A stretch of 9,097 nucleotides of DNA from Chloroflexota bacterium. GTDB lineage: Bacteria > Chloroflexota > Anaerolineae > UBA1429. This document shows, one piece after another, positions 1 through 7,132 of the stretch (the first letter of the stretch is position 1; each line of letters begins with the position of its first letter). The translations under genes and the position numbers were made by a program. Under the pieces are notes generated by a model. It worked only from the letters and a program-made list of their open reading frames with translations, searched no databases and was not told the origin of the DNA. The stretch is from the NCBI GenBank assembly GCA_012515695.1, contig JAAYXX010000534.1:1-9097 (forward strand). The letters run 5' to 3'.

Positions 1-1
1 C

Positions 2-973
2 GCTGGCTTTACGCTGTATACCTTTGACCCCCGCGACCACGTGGACAACGCCGCCGACGCTGACCCCGTTGAGGTGCTGAGGGCCAAGTATGCGGCGCTG
101 CCCTGGGCAGAACTCGACTCGACCCCTGAGCAGACCCGCCAGGCGTACCTGGGCCACACCTGGGAGCTATCGCCCGCCTGCACCATTCGCTTCACCGAGG
201 AGCAACTGCTGCGAGCGGCCTGCAAGTATGGCAGGGGGCTGGCCCATCTGGCGGATATGTACCGCTACCTGGACCGGGTCATGGGCGACAGATCCTACGA
301 GGTCGAAGTGTCGGTAGACGAGACGGACACCCCCACCCAACCCGTGGAGCATTTCTACATCGCCAGCGAGCTAAAGTGGCTGGGCGTGACATGGGTGGGC
401 CTCGCGCCGCGCTATATCGGGCGCTTTGAAAAGGGCGTGGACTATATCGGGGATTTGGCCGAGTTTGAGGCCGATTTCGCCCAACACGCGGCCATCGCCA
501 GGGCGCTAGGCCCCTACAAGCTGCGCCTGCACTCTGGCTCGGACAAGTTCAGCATCTACCCCATCACTGCGCGGCTGGCCGGGGATTTGATCCACCTCAA
601 GACGGCGGGAACCAGCTATCTGGAAGCCCTGCACGCCATCGCCCGCGTAGAGCCGGGCCTGTTCCGCGAGATTCTCGACTTTGCCATCGCCCATTATGAG
701 ACGGACAAACGCTCGTATCACGTCTCCGCCGAGCTGCAAAAGATGCGCCCCTCCGCCTCGCTGACAGACGCCGAACTAGAAGACGCCCTGTACGCCTTTG
801 ATACGCGCCAGGCGTTGCACGTTACCTTTGGCACAGTGCTCACTGTCAAGGACGACCAGGGGAACTATGTTTTCCGCGATCGTATCTATGCCGTGCTGGA
901 GGATAACGAAGAGGCCCACTATCGAGCGCTTCAAGATCATTTCGCCAGGCATCTAACGCCATTTCTTTCATAG
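2..973 (+). CDS. uxaE: Tagaturonate epimerase (UxaE family), 5'-truncated by the window edge
   Basis: Probable D-tagaturonate 3-epimerase, a cytosolic enzyme interconverting tagaturonate and fructuronate, which joins galacturonate breakdown to the mannonate branch. The reading frame is open to the left edge: codons before the GTG at 41 translate to AGFTLYTFDPRDH, which runs naturally into the protein, so the true start lies outside the window and 323 residues are visible. The best signature is LHSGSDKFSIYPI at visible residues 176-188 (527-565), which I recognise from the UxaE family first characterised in Thermotoga maritima. Other family-like blocks are FTEEQLLRAACKYGRGLAHL near 64-83 and EVEVSVDETDTPT near 100-112. 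The gene ends 20 nt before the SDR gene that would use its product. Family assignment comes from remembered motifs and from the context of the downstream mannonate-forming enzyme. It could act on a related ketose or keto-acid, but tagaturonate is the most likely substrate. Confidence 0.85.
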   Translation, partial: AGFTLYTFDPRDHVDNAADADPVEVLRAKYAALPWAELDSTPEQTRQAYLGHTWELSPACTIRFTEEQLLRAACKYGRGLAHLADMYRYLDRVMGDRSYEVEVSVDETDTPTQPVEHFYIASELKWLGVTWVGLAPRYIGRFEKGVDYIGDLAEFEADFAQHAAIARALGPYKLRLHSGSDKFSIYPITARLAGDLIHLKTAGTSYLEALHAIARVEPGLFREILDFAIAHYETDKRSYHVSAELQKMRPSASLTDAELEDALYAFDTRQALHVTFGTVLTVKDDQGNYVFRDRIYAVLEDNEEAHYRALQDHFARHLTPFLS

Positions 974-993
974 ACCGTTTAGGAGGAACCAAC

Positions 994-1827
994 ATGCAAT
1001 CAGATTACATTCACCAGATGTTCAGCGTCGAGGGCCAGGTCATCGTCATCACCGGCGGCGGTGGCATACTCTGCGGGACGATGGCGCGAGAACTGGCCAA
1101 AGCAGGGGCGAAAATCGCCGTGTTGGACATCCAGTTGCCCGCCGCGCAAAAGGTGGTCGCCGACATTACCGCCGCCGGTGGCGAGGCCATCGCCATTGAG
1201 ACGGACGTGCTGTCCAAAGAGTCCTTGCAGCAGAGCGCCGAGCAGGTGTTGGCCCGCTATGGCCGCGTGGACGCCCTGATCAACGGGGCGGGCGGCAACA
1301 AGAAGCAGGCTACCACAGCACCCGACCTCAGCTTTTTCGATCTGCCGCAAGACGCTTTTCAGTGTGTGTTCAACCTGAACTTTTTGGGCATGTTGCTAGC
1401 CAGCCAGGTCTATGGCAAGCTCCTGTGCGAACAGGGGGAAGGGGCCATTCTGAATATCGCCTCGGTGAACGCCTTCCGCGCATTGACCAAGATTCCGGCC
1501 TATTCCGCCGCCAAGGCCGCCGTCAAGAACTTTACCGAGTGGATGGCCGTGCATGTGGCGCAAGAGTACTCGCCGAACGTGCGCGTAAACGCCATTGCCC
1601 CCGGCTTTTTCCTGACCGAACAGAACCGTTTTCTGCTCACCGACGAGAAAACCGGCGAGCGCACGCTGCGCGGGCAAACCATCATCAACCATACGCCGAT
1701 GGGCCGCTATGGCGAGCCGGAAGAACTCATGTCCACAGTGATCTGGCTGCTGGCCCCGGCCTCCCGCTTTGTGCATGGCGTGACGGTGGCGGTGGACGGC
1801 GGATTCTGCATCTTTAGCGGTGTGTAA
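994..1827 (+). CDS. SDR oxidoreductase, likely fructuronate reductase / D-mannonate oxidoreductase
   Basis: A classical short-chain dehydrogenase of 277 residues, probably reducing D-fructuronate to D-mannonate. The glycine motif is the variant TGGGGILCG at residues 20-28, with D45 at the end of strand beta-2, which favours NAD(H) over NADP(H). The catalytic set is complete: N129, S157, Y170 and K174 (YSAAK). The C-terminal part NAIAPGFFLTEQNR, then HTPMGRYGEPEEL and the ending VDGGFCIFSGV, resembles the SDR-type mannonate oxidoreductases (YjmF/UxuB of Bacillus, TM0441 type) rather than sugar-alcohol SDRs. This is not the family of E. coli UxuB, which is a long-chain dehydrogenase. AGGAGG at 981-986 sits 7 nt before the ATG. 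It follows uxaE by 20 nt, so the product of one enzyme is the expected substrate of the next. The SDR family is certain; the substrate is inferred from subfamily resemblance plus context. Confidence 0.85.
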   Translation: MQSDYIHQMFSVEGQVIVITGGGGILCGTMARELAKAGAKIAVLDIQLPAAQKVVADITAAGGEAIAIETDVLSKESLQQSAEQVLARYGRVDALINGAGGNKKQATTAPDLSFFDLPQDAFQCVFNLNFLGMLLASQVYGKLLCEQGEGAILNIASVNAFRALTKIPAYSAAKAAVKNFTEWMAVHVAQEYSPNVRVNAIAPGFFLTEQNRFLLTDEKTGERTLRGQTIINHTPMGRYGEPEELMSTVIWLLAPASRFVHGVTVAVDGGFCIFSGV

Positions 1828-1869
1828 ATAGCCTGCTCGTTGCCAGTAGACGACAGAAAGGAGAGTCCC

Positions 1870-2769
1870 GTGAGTGAGGAAATCAACCCGGTAGCACGCC
1901 CGCTGGTCGAAATGCCGCAGGAGCACGAGTTTTTCATCGGGATCGACTCGGACGGTTGCGCGTTCGACACAATGGAAATCAAGCACAAAGAATGCTTTAC
2001 TCCCAATATCATCAAGCATTGGGACCTGCAACCCGTCTCGAAATACGCCCGTCAGGCTTGCGAGTTTGTCAACCTGTATTCCAAGTGGCGGGGCATCAAT
2101 CGCTGGCCCGCGCTGGTGATGGTGTTCGACCTGCTGCGCGAGCGGGGCGAAGTGCAAAAGCGCCGCGCTGCCATTCACCAGGCCCAGAAAATCCGCGAGT
2201 TTATCAACTCTGGCCTGCCCCTGAGCAACAGTTCCCTGTCCAGGGTGGTCGCCGAAACCAAGGATGCAGAGCTGGCCAAGGCGCTGGAGTGGAGCGAGGC
2301 GGTCAACGCTACCATCGCCGATATGGTGCATGGCGTGCCCCCGTTCCCCTATGTGCGCGAGAGCCTGGAACGGATGACCCAGCACGCCGACGTGATCGTC
2401 GTGTCGCAGACGCCGGTAGAGGCGTTGGTGCGCGAGTGGCAGGAGCACAGCATTGACGGGTACGTCAAGGTGATCGCCGGGCAGGAGCTAGGCACGAAAA
2501 CCGAGCATATCCGCTACGCCTCCCAGGGGCGCTATGCCGACGACCACAAGCTGATGATCGGCGACGCGCCGGGCGACCTGAAGGCGGCGCGGGACAACAA
2601 CGCTCTCTTTTTCCCCATCAACCCGGGCCGCGAAGAAGAAAGCTGGGAGCAGTTCTACACCGAGGGCTTGCAGCGATTCCTGAACGGCACCTTTGGCGGC
2701 GCTTACGAGGCTGCGCTGATTGCCGAGTTTGACAAGGCGCTGCCCGACCTGCCCCCCTGGAAGAGGTAG
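1870..2769 (+). CDS. HAD-superfamily hydrolase, substrate unknown
   Basis: A 299-residue haloacid dehalogenase-fold protein, most likely a phosphatase. Motif I is DSDGC (nucleophile D26, acid/base D28), motif II serine is S179 in VVSQTP, the motif III lysine is probably K210 in GTKTE, and motif IV is GDAPGD (D232, D236). About 150 residues between motifs I and II, rich in helix-forming sequence, would form a large C1-type cap that normally sets substrate choice. I chose the GTG at 1870 because AAAGGAG at 1857-1863 lies 6 nt upstream; the frame is open back to a TTG at 1840 that lacks such a site and would add ten unconvincing residues. The gene is 42 nt after the SDR and only 5 nt before the LarA homologue, so the two are probably translationally coupled. 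Nothing in the sequence shows the substrate. A sugar or sugar-acid phosphate is plausible. It is not a kinase, so it does not supply the missing gluconate phosphorylation. Confidence 0.85.
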   Translation: MSEEINPVARPLVEMPQEHEFFIGIDSDGCAFDTMEIKHKECFTPNIIKHWDLQPVSKYARQACEFVNLYSKWRGINRWPALVMVFDLLRERGEVQKRRAAIHQAQKIREFINSGLPLSNSSLSRVVAETKDAELAKALEWSEAVNATIADMVHGVPPFPYVRESLERMTQHADVIVVSQTPVEALVREWQEHSIDGYVKVIAGQELGTKTEHIRYASQGRYADDHKLMIGDAPGDLKAARDNNALFFPINPGREEESWEQFYTEGLQRFLNGTFGGAYEAALIAEFDKALPDLPPWKR

Positions 2770-2774
2770 CAAAC

Positions 2775-4028
2775 ATGGTCATTGGCAAAGGGTACACCGA
2801 TCGCTTTCTCACCGAAGCCGAGGTGCGCGAGCTGTTCGAGGATGGCCTGTCGCAGATCGACACCAAGGGCAAAAAGTTGCTCATCATCATCCCCGATAGC
2901 ACCCGCAGCGGTCCCATCCCGCTCTGCTTCCGCCTGTTCTGCGAGTTGCTACAGGGTTCCGTGGCCCAACTCGATTTCATGATCGCCCTGGGCACGCATC
3001 TGCCCATGAGCGACGCCAAAATCAATGAACACCTGGGCATCACCGCCCAAGAGCGCGCCAGCAAATACGCCAACATCGGCATTTATAACCACGACTGGCA
3101 GAACGACGTTATCACCATCGGCACCATCCCAGCCGCCGAGATCGGGGAGATCAGCGGCGGGCTGATGGCCGAAGATGTGCCCGTGCAGATCAACAAGCGC
3201 ATTTATGACTATGATCACGTGGTCATTTGCGGCCCCGTGTTTCCGCACGAGGTGATGGGCTTTTCCGGCGGCAACAAGTACCTTTTCCCCGGCATCAGCG
3301 GCCCCAAAGTGATCGACTTTACCCACTGGTTGGGCGCAGTGATGACCCTGGTGGAAATCATTGGTCGCGAGGATACGCCCGTGCGGCGGGTGATTGACCG
3401 GGCCGCCAGCCTGATCGACGTGCCCCGCTCTTGCTTCGCAATGGTCGTTCGGGGGCATCACGATCTGGCGGGCCTGTTCTACGGCTCGCCCGAAGCGGCC
3501 CAGTTCGCCGCCGCCGAGCTTTCCGCAAGAGTCCATATCACCTATGTGGACAAGCCCTATCACACCGTCATCTCGGTCATGCCCGAGCTATACGACGACC
3601 TGTGGACGGCGGCCAAGGGCGTGTACAAGATGGAGCCAGTGGTCGCGGACGGCGGCACGGTGATTATCTATGCCCCGCACATCAACGAGATCTCCTATAC
3701 CCACGGCAAGATTCTGGATCGCATCGGCTACCACGTGCGCGATTATTTCCTGGAGCAAATAGACCGGTTCGCCGACGTGCCGCGTGGCGTGATGGCCCAT
3801 TCGACGCACGCCAAAGGCGCGGGTGTGTATGTGAACGGCGTGGAAAAGCCGCGCATAAACGTCTGCCTGGCGACAGGCATCCCCCAAGAACGCTGCAAGC
3901 TGGTCAACATGGAATATGTGGACCTCGCGACGTTCAATCTGGAAGAGTGGAAGGGACGCGAAGACGAGGGCATCCTGGTGGTTCCCCGGGCCGGGGAGAT
4001 GCTCTACCGACTCAAGGATGAAGGCTGA
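2775..4028 (+). CDS. LarA-superfamily nickel-pincer racemase/epimerase, candidate mannonate/gluconate 2-epimerase
   Basis: A full-length, 417-residue LarA-family (lactate racemase, DUF2088) protein. These enzymes invert an alpha-hydroxy acid by hydride transfer using a nickel-pincer nucleotide. The key residues appear with nearly the spacing of Lactobacillus LarA as I remember it: D41/R44 in DSTRSGP, H75 in GTHLP, H158, the cofactor-bonding lysine K168 in GFSGGNK, the nickel ligand H184 in THW, and K281 in AAKG. The position corresponding to LarA Q295 appears to be T278, which may reflect a different substrate. The operon makes D-mannonate upstream and uses 6-phosphogluconate downstream, so 2-epimerisation of mannonate to gluconate is the best inference; gluconate 2-epimerase activity has been reported in this superfamily. 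GAGG at 2763-2766 is a modest ribosome binding site. Cofactor genes larB, larC and larE are not in the window. Family is certain; substrate is inferred. Confidence 0.88.
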   Translation: MVIGKGYTDRFLTEAEVRELFEDGLSQIDTKGKKLLIIIPDSTRSGPIPLCFRLFCELLQGSVAQLDFMIALGTHLPMSDAKINEHLGITAQERASKYANIGIYNHDWQNDVITIGTIPAAEIGEISGGLMAEDVPVQINKRIYDYDHVVICGPVFPHEVMGFSGGNKYLFPGISGPKVIDFTHWLGAVMTLVEIIGREDTPVRRVIDRAASLIDVPRSCFAMVVRGHHDLAGLFYGSPEAAQFAAAELSARVHITYVDKPYHTVISVMPELYDDLWTAAKGVYKMEPVVADGGTVIIYAPHINEISYTHGKILDRIGYHVRDYFLEQIDRFADVPRGVMAHSTHAKGAGVYVNGVEKPRINVCLATGIPQERCKLVNMEYVDLATFNLEEWKGREDEGILVVPRAGEMLYRLKDEG

Positions 4029-4040
4029 AGGAGAGGGAAC

Positions 4041-5453
4041 ATGGGCAACTATCAAATCGGATTGATCGGCCTCGCTGTGATGGGCGAGAATCTGGTCTTG
4101 AACATGGAGCGCAACGGCTTTTCGGTGGCCGTGTACAACCGCACCGCCGAGCGCACCACGGCATTCGCCGAGGATCGGGCCAAGGGCAAGAACATCAAGC
4201 CCTGCTATTCGCTGCAAGAACTGGTGGATTCCCTGGTCAAGCCCCGTAAGGTGATGCTGATGGTCAAGGCGGGGGAGCCGGTGGATCAGGTCATTGCCCA
4301 GCTCAAGCCCCTGCTAGAGCCGGGAGACCTGATTATTGACGGCGGCAACTCGTTCTTCAAAGACACCGAGCGCCGCGCGCTGGAACTCGCCAAGGACAAC
4401 CTCAACTACATCGGGACGGGCGTTTCCGGCGGCGAAGAGGGCGCGCTATGGGGGCCTGCCATCATGCCCGGCGGCCAGCCCGAAGCGTACCAGATGGTCG
4501 CCCCTATCTTTGAGGCCATCGCGGCCAAGGCCGAGGGGGAACCCTGCGTGACCTATATCGGGCCGCGTGGCGCAGGCCACTATGTCAAAATGGTCCACAA
4601 TGGCATCGAATACGGCGATATGCAGTTGATCGCCGAGTCGTATGACATCATGCATCGCGCCCTGAACCTGTCGGCTGCCGAACTCCACGATATCTATGCC
4701 GAGTGGAACGAGGGCGAACTGGAATCCTACCTCATCGAGATCACGCGAGACATATTCACCAAGATGGACCCGGACACGGGCCAGCCGTTGGTGGATGTCA
4801 TTCTGGACGAGGCGCAGCAAAAGGGCACGGGCAAATGGACCTCGCAGAACGCGCTAGACCTGGGCGCGCCCACGCAGACCATCAACGCTGATGTGGAATC
4901 GCGCATCATCTCGGCTTATAAAGACGAGCGCGTCGCGGCCAGCAAGGTGCTCTCTGGCCCCACGGCTGCCTACACCGGCGACAAGCAGCAGTTGATCCAG
5001 GACACCCGCCGGGCGCTGTACGCGGCCAAGATTTGCTCCTACGCGCAAGGCATGGGCCTGCTCAAAGCCGCCTCTGAAGAATATGACTATGGGCTGGCAT
5101 TGGGCGAGATCGCCAAAATCTGGCGGGGCGGCTGCATCATCCGCGCCCGCTTCCTGAACGACATCACTGCCGCCTACCGGCGTAACCCGCAACTGACCAA
5201 CCTGCTGCTGGACCCCTACTTCCAGGAGGCCATTACACAGCGGCAGGATGCGCTGCGGCGAGTGGTGCAGGTGGCTATCACGCTGGGTATCCCGTGCCTG
5301 GCCCTTAGCTCGGCGCTGGCCTACTATGACGCCTATCGCACAGAGCGGCTACCCGCCAACCTGACCCAAGCCCAGCGAGATTACTTTGGCGCGCACACCT
5401 ACCGGCGCATCGACAAAGAAGGCAGCTTCCACACCGAGTGGACCGAGGATTAG
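4041..5453 (+). CDS. gnd: 6-phosphogluconate dehydrogenase, decarboxylating
   Basis: Oxidatively decarboxylates 6-phosphogluconate to ribulose 5-phosphate with reduction of NADP. The protein is 470 residues, the normal length of the long-form family. The Rossmann motif is GLAVMG (10-15), followed by N33-R34-T35 and R38, the cluster that contacts the NADP 2'-phosphate (R38 where many homologues have lysine). Catalytic K183 and E190 lie in GHYVKMVHNGIEYGDMQ, and GVSGGEEGA is at 127-135. The C-terminal residues R446 and H452, which reach the substrate of the partner subunit, are present, and the tail AHTYRRID...FHTEW is typical. AAGGAG at 4028-4033 begins on the last base of the preceding stop codon and is 7 nt from the ATG; the gap to the LarA homologue is 12 nt. 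In a uronate operon this gene implies that carbon leaves through gluconate and the oxidative pentose phosphate step instead of through KDG. Confidence 0.97.
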   Translation: MGNYQIGLIGLAVMGENLVLNMERNGFSVAVYNRTAERTTAFAEDRAKGKNIKPCYSLQELVDSLVKPRKVMLMVKAGEPVDQVIAQLKPLLEPGDLIIDGGNSFFKDTERRALELAKDNLNYIGTGVSGGEEGALWGPAIMPGGQPEAYQMVAPIFEAIAAKAEGEPCVTYIGPRGAGHYVKMVHNGIEYGDMQLIAESYDIMHRALNLSAAELHDIYAEWNEGELESYLIEITRDIFTKMDPDTGQPLVDVILDEAQQKGTGKWTSQNALDLGAPTQTINADVESRIISAYKDERVAASKVLSGPTAAYTGDKQQLIQDTRRALYAAKICSYAQGMGLLKAASEEYDYGLALGEIAKIWRGGCIIRARFLNDITAAYRRNPQLTNLLLDPYFQEAITQRQDALRRVVQVAITLGIPCLALSSALAYYDAYRTERLPANLTQAQRDYFGAHTYRRIDKEGSFHTEWTED

Positions 5454-5473
5454 GAAATGCCCCTCACCCTCGG

Positions 5474-5536
5474 CCCTATGGACCGCCGGCTTCCAGCTGG
5501 CAGGGATGCCAGCAAGGATGCTGGCGGTCCATAGGG
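5474..5536. repeat. Large inverted repeat in the gnd-pfp gap (GGACCGCC family copy R1)
   Basis: Perfect 14-bp arms, CCCTATGGACCGCC (5474-5487) and GGCGGTCCATAGGG (5523-5536), enclose 35 nt. Inside are two mutually exclusive perfect 7-bp stems with 4-nt loops: GCTGGCA/TGCCAGC (5496-5513) and GCCAGCA/TGCTGGC (5508-5525); the second also competes with the outer stem. No T-run follows, so it is not a standard intrinsic terminator. It shares GGACCGCCGGCTTCCA (5480-5495) with the minus strand of the repeat at 7189-7247, and CAAGGATG plus GGCGGTCC with two other sites, so it is a dispersed element. It could still attenuate or stabilise the gnd-pfp message. Confidence 0.85.
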
Positions 5537-5574
5537 CGGGGGTGCAGGTTTGTGTAGCCGTAAAGGAGTCGCGT

Positions 5575-6861
5575 ATGAAGAACAACAATGTGGTGGTTGC
5601 CCAATCGGGTGGCCCCTCCCCCGTGATCAACAGTTCCCTGCGGGGTGTAGTCGAGACTTGCCGGGCAATGCCCGATGTTTTCGGCACTGTGTACGCCGGG
5701 TATCATGGCATCGAGGGCGTGTTAAAAGAGGAACTGCTGGACCTCTCCGCCCAGGAGCTGGACGAAATCGCCCTTCTCAGCGTGACCCCGGCGGCGGGAG
5801 CCATCGGCACCTGCCGGTACAAGCTGCAAAAAGGGAATACGGAGGATTTCGAGCGGGTCATCGAGGTGTTCAAGGCTCACAACGTGGGCTATTTCCTCTA
5901 CAACGGTGGCAACGACTCGATGGATACCGCGCACAAGATCGCGGAACTGGCCGCGCAGCGTGGGCTGGACTTGGTGGCTGTGGGCATCCCCAAGACCATC
6001 GACAACGACGTGGGCGACAGTGAATTCAAGCTGATCGACCACACCCCCGGCTATGGCAGCGTGGCGCGCTACTGGGCGTTGATGGTGCAGGGCGCGGAAG
6101 AGGAAAATCGCGGCTCGTCGCCCGCCGACCCGGTGCTGGTCTTGCAGGCGATGGGGCGGCGCATCGGCTTTATCCCGGCGGCTGCTCGCCTGGCTGACCC
6201 CAACCACGAGATGCCGCTGCTGATCGTGCTGGCCGAATCGGGCCTGACCATGCCCGATATCGCCGACCGGGTGAACGACATGCTCAAGGAGCGCGGGCGC
6301 GCCGTGGTCGTGGTGAGCGAAGGGCTAAAGGTGGGGGACATTGGCGAGTTGAAGGACTCGTTCGGCCATACCCAGTTCTCCTCCAGCCAGATCACGGTGG
6401 CGCAGTTGTTGGTTAACTATCTCAACCAGGTGGGCCTGCCGGTGCATGGCTCGGCGCGGGGCAACGTCCCAGGCACGCACCAGCGCCACGATATCGCCTA
6501 CGCCTCCACGGTGGACCTGGCCGAAGCCTACGCCGTGGGCCAAAAGGCGGCGCTGCTGGCCGCCGAGGGTGAGTCCGGGTATATGTCCACCATCCTACGC
6601 AATCCCGGCAGCATCTACAGCGTGCGCTATGACAAGGTGCCGTTGGAGCAGGTAGCCAACTCGGAGCGCACCTTCCCCAAGGGGTGGATCACGCCCGACG
6701 GAACGGACGTGACGGACGAGTTTATCGCCTACGCCCGGCCACTGATCGGCGAAGACTGGCCCAGCATCCCGCTCGTGGATGGCCGCCAGCGGTTTGCCCG
6801 GCTCAAGCCGCTCTTTGCCGAGCAGCGCCTGCTGGAATATCTGCCCCAGGCGTATCGGTAA
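5575..6861 (+). CDS. pfp: Phosphofructokinase, PPi-dependent type
   Basis: A 428-residue group A phosphofructokinase, phosphorylating fructose 6-phosphate. Two positions point to pyrophosphate instead of ATP as donor: GGNDS at 111-115, where ATP enzymes have GGDGS, and PKTIDND at 139-145, with K140 where ATP enzymes have glycine. D143 is the expected catalytic base and MGRR begins at 193. The motif HGSARGNVPGTHQRHD, followed by ASTVDLAEAYAVG, is the family's substrate-binding end. N113 replaces the usual magnesium-binding aspartate, a variant I have seen in long PFKs, so donor choice is likely but not proven. The ATG at 5575 has AAGGAG at 5563-5568, 6 nt upstream. The frame stays open back into gnd, but that extension translates an inverted repeat and is not protein-like. 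The 121-nt gap after gnd may separate it transcriptionally. PPi-PFKs can also phosphorylate sedoheptulose 7-phosphate, which would suit a pentose phosphate role. Confidence 0.92.
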   Translation: MKNNNVVVAQSGGPSPVINSSLRGVVETCRAMPDVFGTVYAGYHGIEGVLKEELLDLSAQELDEIALLSVTPAAGAIGTCRYKLQKGNTEDFERVIEVFKAHNVGYFLYNGGNDSMDTAHKIAELAAQRGLDLVAVGIPKTIDNDVGDSEFKLIDHTPGYGSVARYWALMVQGAEEENRGSSPADPVLVLQAMGRRIGFIPAAARLADPNHEMPLLIVLAESGLTMPDIADRVNDMLKERGRAVVVVSEGLKVGDIGELKDSFGHTQFSSSQITVAQLLVNYLNQVGLPVHGSARGNVPGTHQRHDIAYASTVDLAEAYAVGQKAALLAAEGESGYMSTILRNPGSIYSVRYDKVPLEQVANSERTFPKGWITPDGTDVTDEFIAYARPLIGEDWPSIPLVDGRQRFARLKPLFAEQRLLEYLPQAYR

Positions 6862-6890
6862 ACGTTATAAGCTGCTTTCCCCAGGGGGAG

Positions 6891-6940
6891 ATGAGGGCTG
6901 CTCGGTCCCTTCGCCCCCTGGGAGAAGGCCGGGATGAGGG
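6891..6940. repeat. Interspersed GC-rich repeat, 50-bp copy related to 7377-7428
   Basis: Starting at GATGAGGGCTGCTCGGTCCC and ending GGATGAGGG, this segment matches 7377-7428 with only a few substitutions and small length differences. Over the 36-nt core (6905-6940 against 7393-7428) there are two mismatches. It overlaps the longer direct repeat that starts at 6911. Confidence 0.85.
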
Positions 6941-6983
6941 AGATAGCGCCCCTGCTCGCCCTGGAATTGGACCGCCATCCTTG
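6911..6983. repeat. Direct repeat A (partner at 7133-7208)
   Basis: A 73-nt segment running from TCGCCCCCTGGGAGAAGG to GGACCGCCATCCTTG. It matches 7133-7208 with three substitutions and one 3-nt insertion, 222 nt apart start to start. It contains a composite of the GGGAGAAGG/GGATGAGGG repeat and a half copy of the GGACCGCC family, so the two repeat types were duplicated together. Confidence 0.9.
6967..6983. repeat. Half copy (R2) of the GGACCGCC repeat family
   Basis: TTGGACCGCCATCCTTG matches one end of the full copy at 7189-7247 apart from a missing GCC triplet. Its complement, CAAGGATGGCGGTCC, also matches the end of the gnd-pfp copy with a small gap. No opposite arm follows, so this is a partial or eroded element. 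Confidence 0.75.
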
Positions 6984-7057
6984 GCCAATGGCGCTAACTT
7001 TTCGCGGATCAAGTGCTGGGGCAAGATCGGGGTTGCCCTCATCCGCCCTTCGGGCAT

Positions 7058-7072
7058 CGGCATACATGCCGC
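7058..7072. repeat. 15-bp direct repeat, first copy
   Basis: CGGCATACATGCCGC occurs here and identically at 7116-7130, 58 nt apart. The 15-mer is nearly self-complementary (CGGCAT, then ATGCCG), so each copy could form a very small stem. Confidence 0.75.
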
Positions 7073-7092
7073 TTTCTCCCAGAGGGAGAAGG
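7072..7092. repeat. Short hairpin in the repeat island
   Basis: TTCTCCC (7074-7080) and GGGAGAA (7084-7090) form a perfect 7-bp stem with a 3-nt AGA loop, extended to 9 bp by a G-U and a C-G pair in RNA. There is no T-run after it, so a terminator role is doubtful. Confidence 0.6.
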
Positions 7093-7115
7093 CGATAAGC
7101 GCGGCAATATGCCAC

Positions 7116-7130
7116 CGGCATACATGCCGC
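7116..7130. repeat. 15-bp direct repeat, second copy
   Basis: Identical to CGGCATACATGCCGC at 7058-7072. It lies just before direct repeat B, at 7133. Confidence 0.75.
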
Positions 7131-7132
7131 CC

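Noticed and set aside
41..43. GTG at 41 as the real start of uxaE
   Set aside because: The frame continues to the left edge with family-like sequence and there is no ribosome binding site before 41; the gene is cut by the window.
1396..2448. Long (350-codon) open frame on the minus strand across the SDR and HAD genes
   Set aside because: It lies antisense to two clear enzymes, its translation is rich in His, Arg and Gly with no motif I recognise, and it is typical of GC-rich antisense shadow frames.
5474..5536. Intrinsic terminator after gnd
   Set aside because: The hairpin is strong, but a T-run is missing on either side, and the sequence belongs to a dispersed repeat family.
5386..5574. 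Upstream in-frame extension of the phosphofructokinase into gnd
   Set aside because: It overlaps the conserved gnd C-terminus and translates an inverted repeat. The ATG at 5575 has a good ribosome binding site and starts the normal PFK fold.
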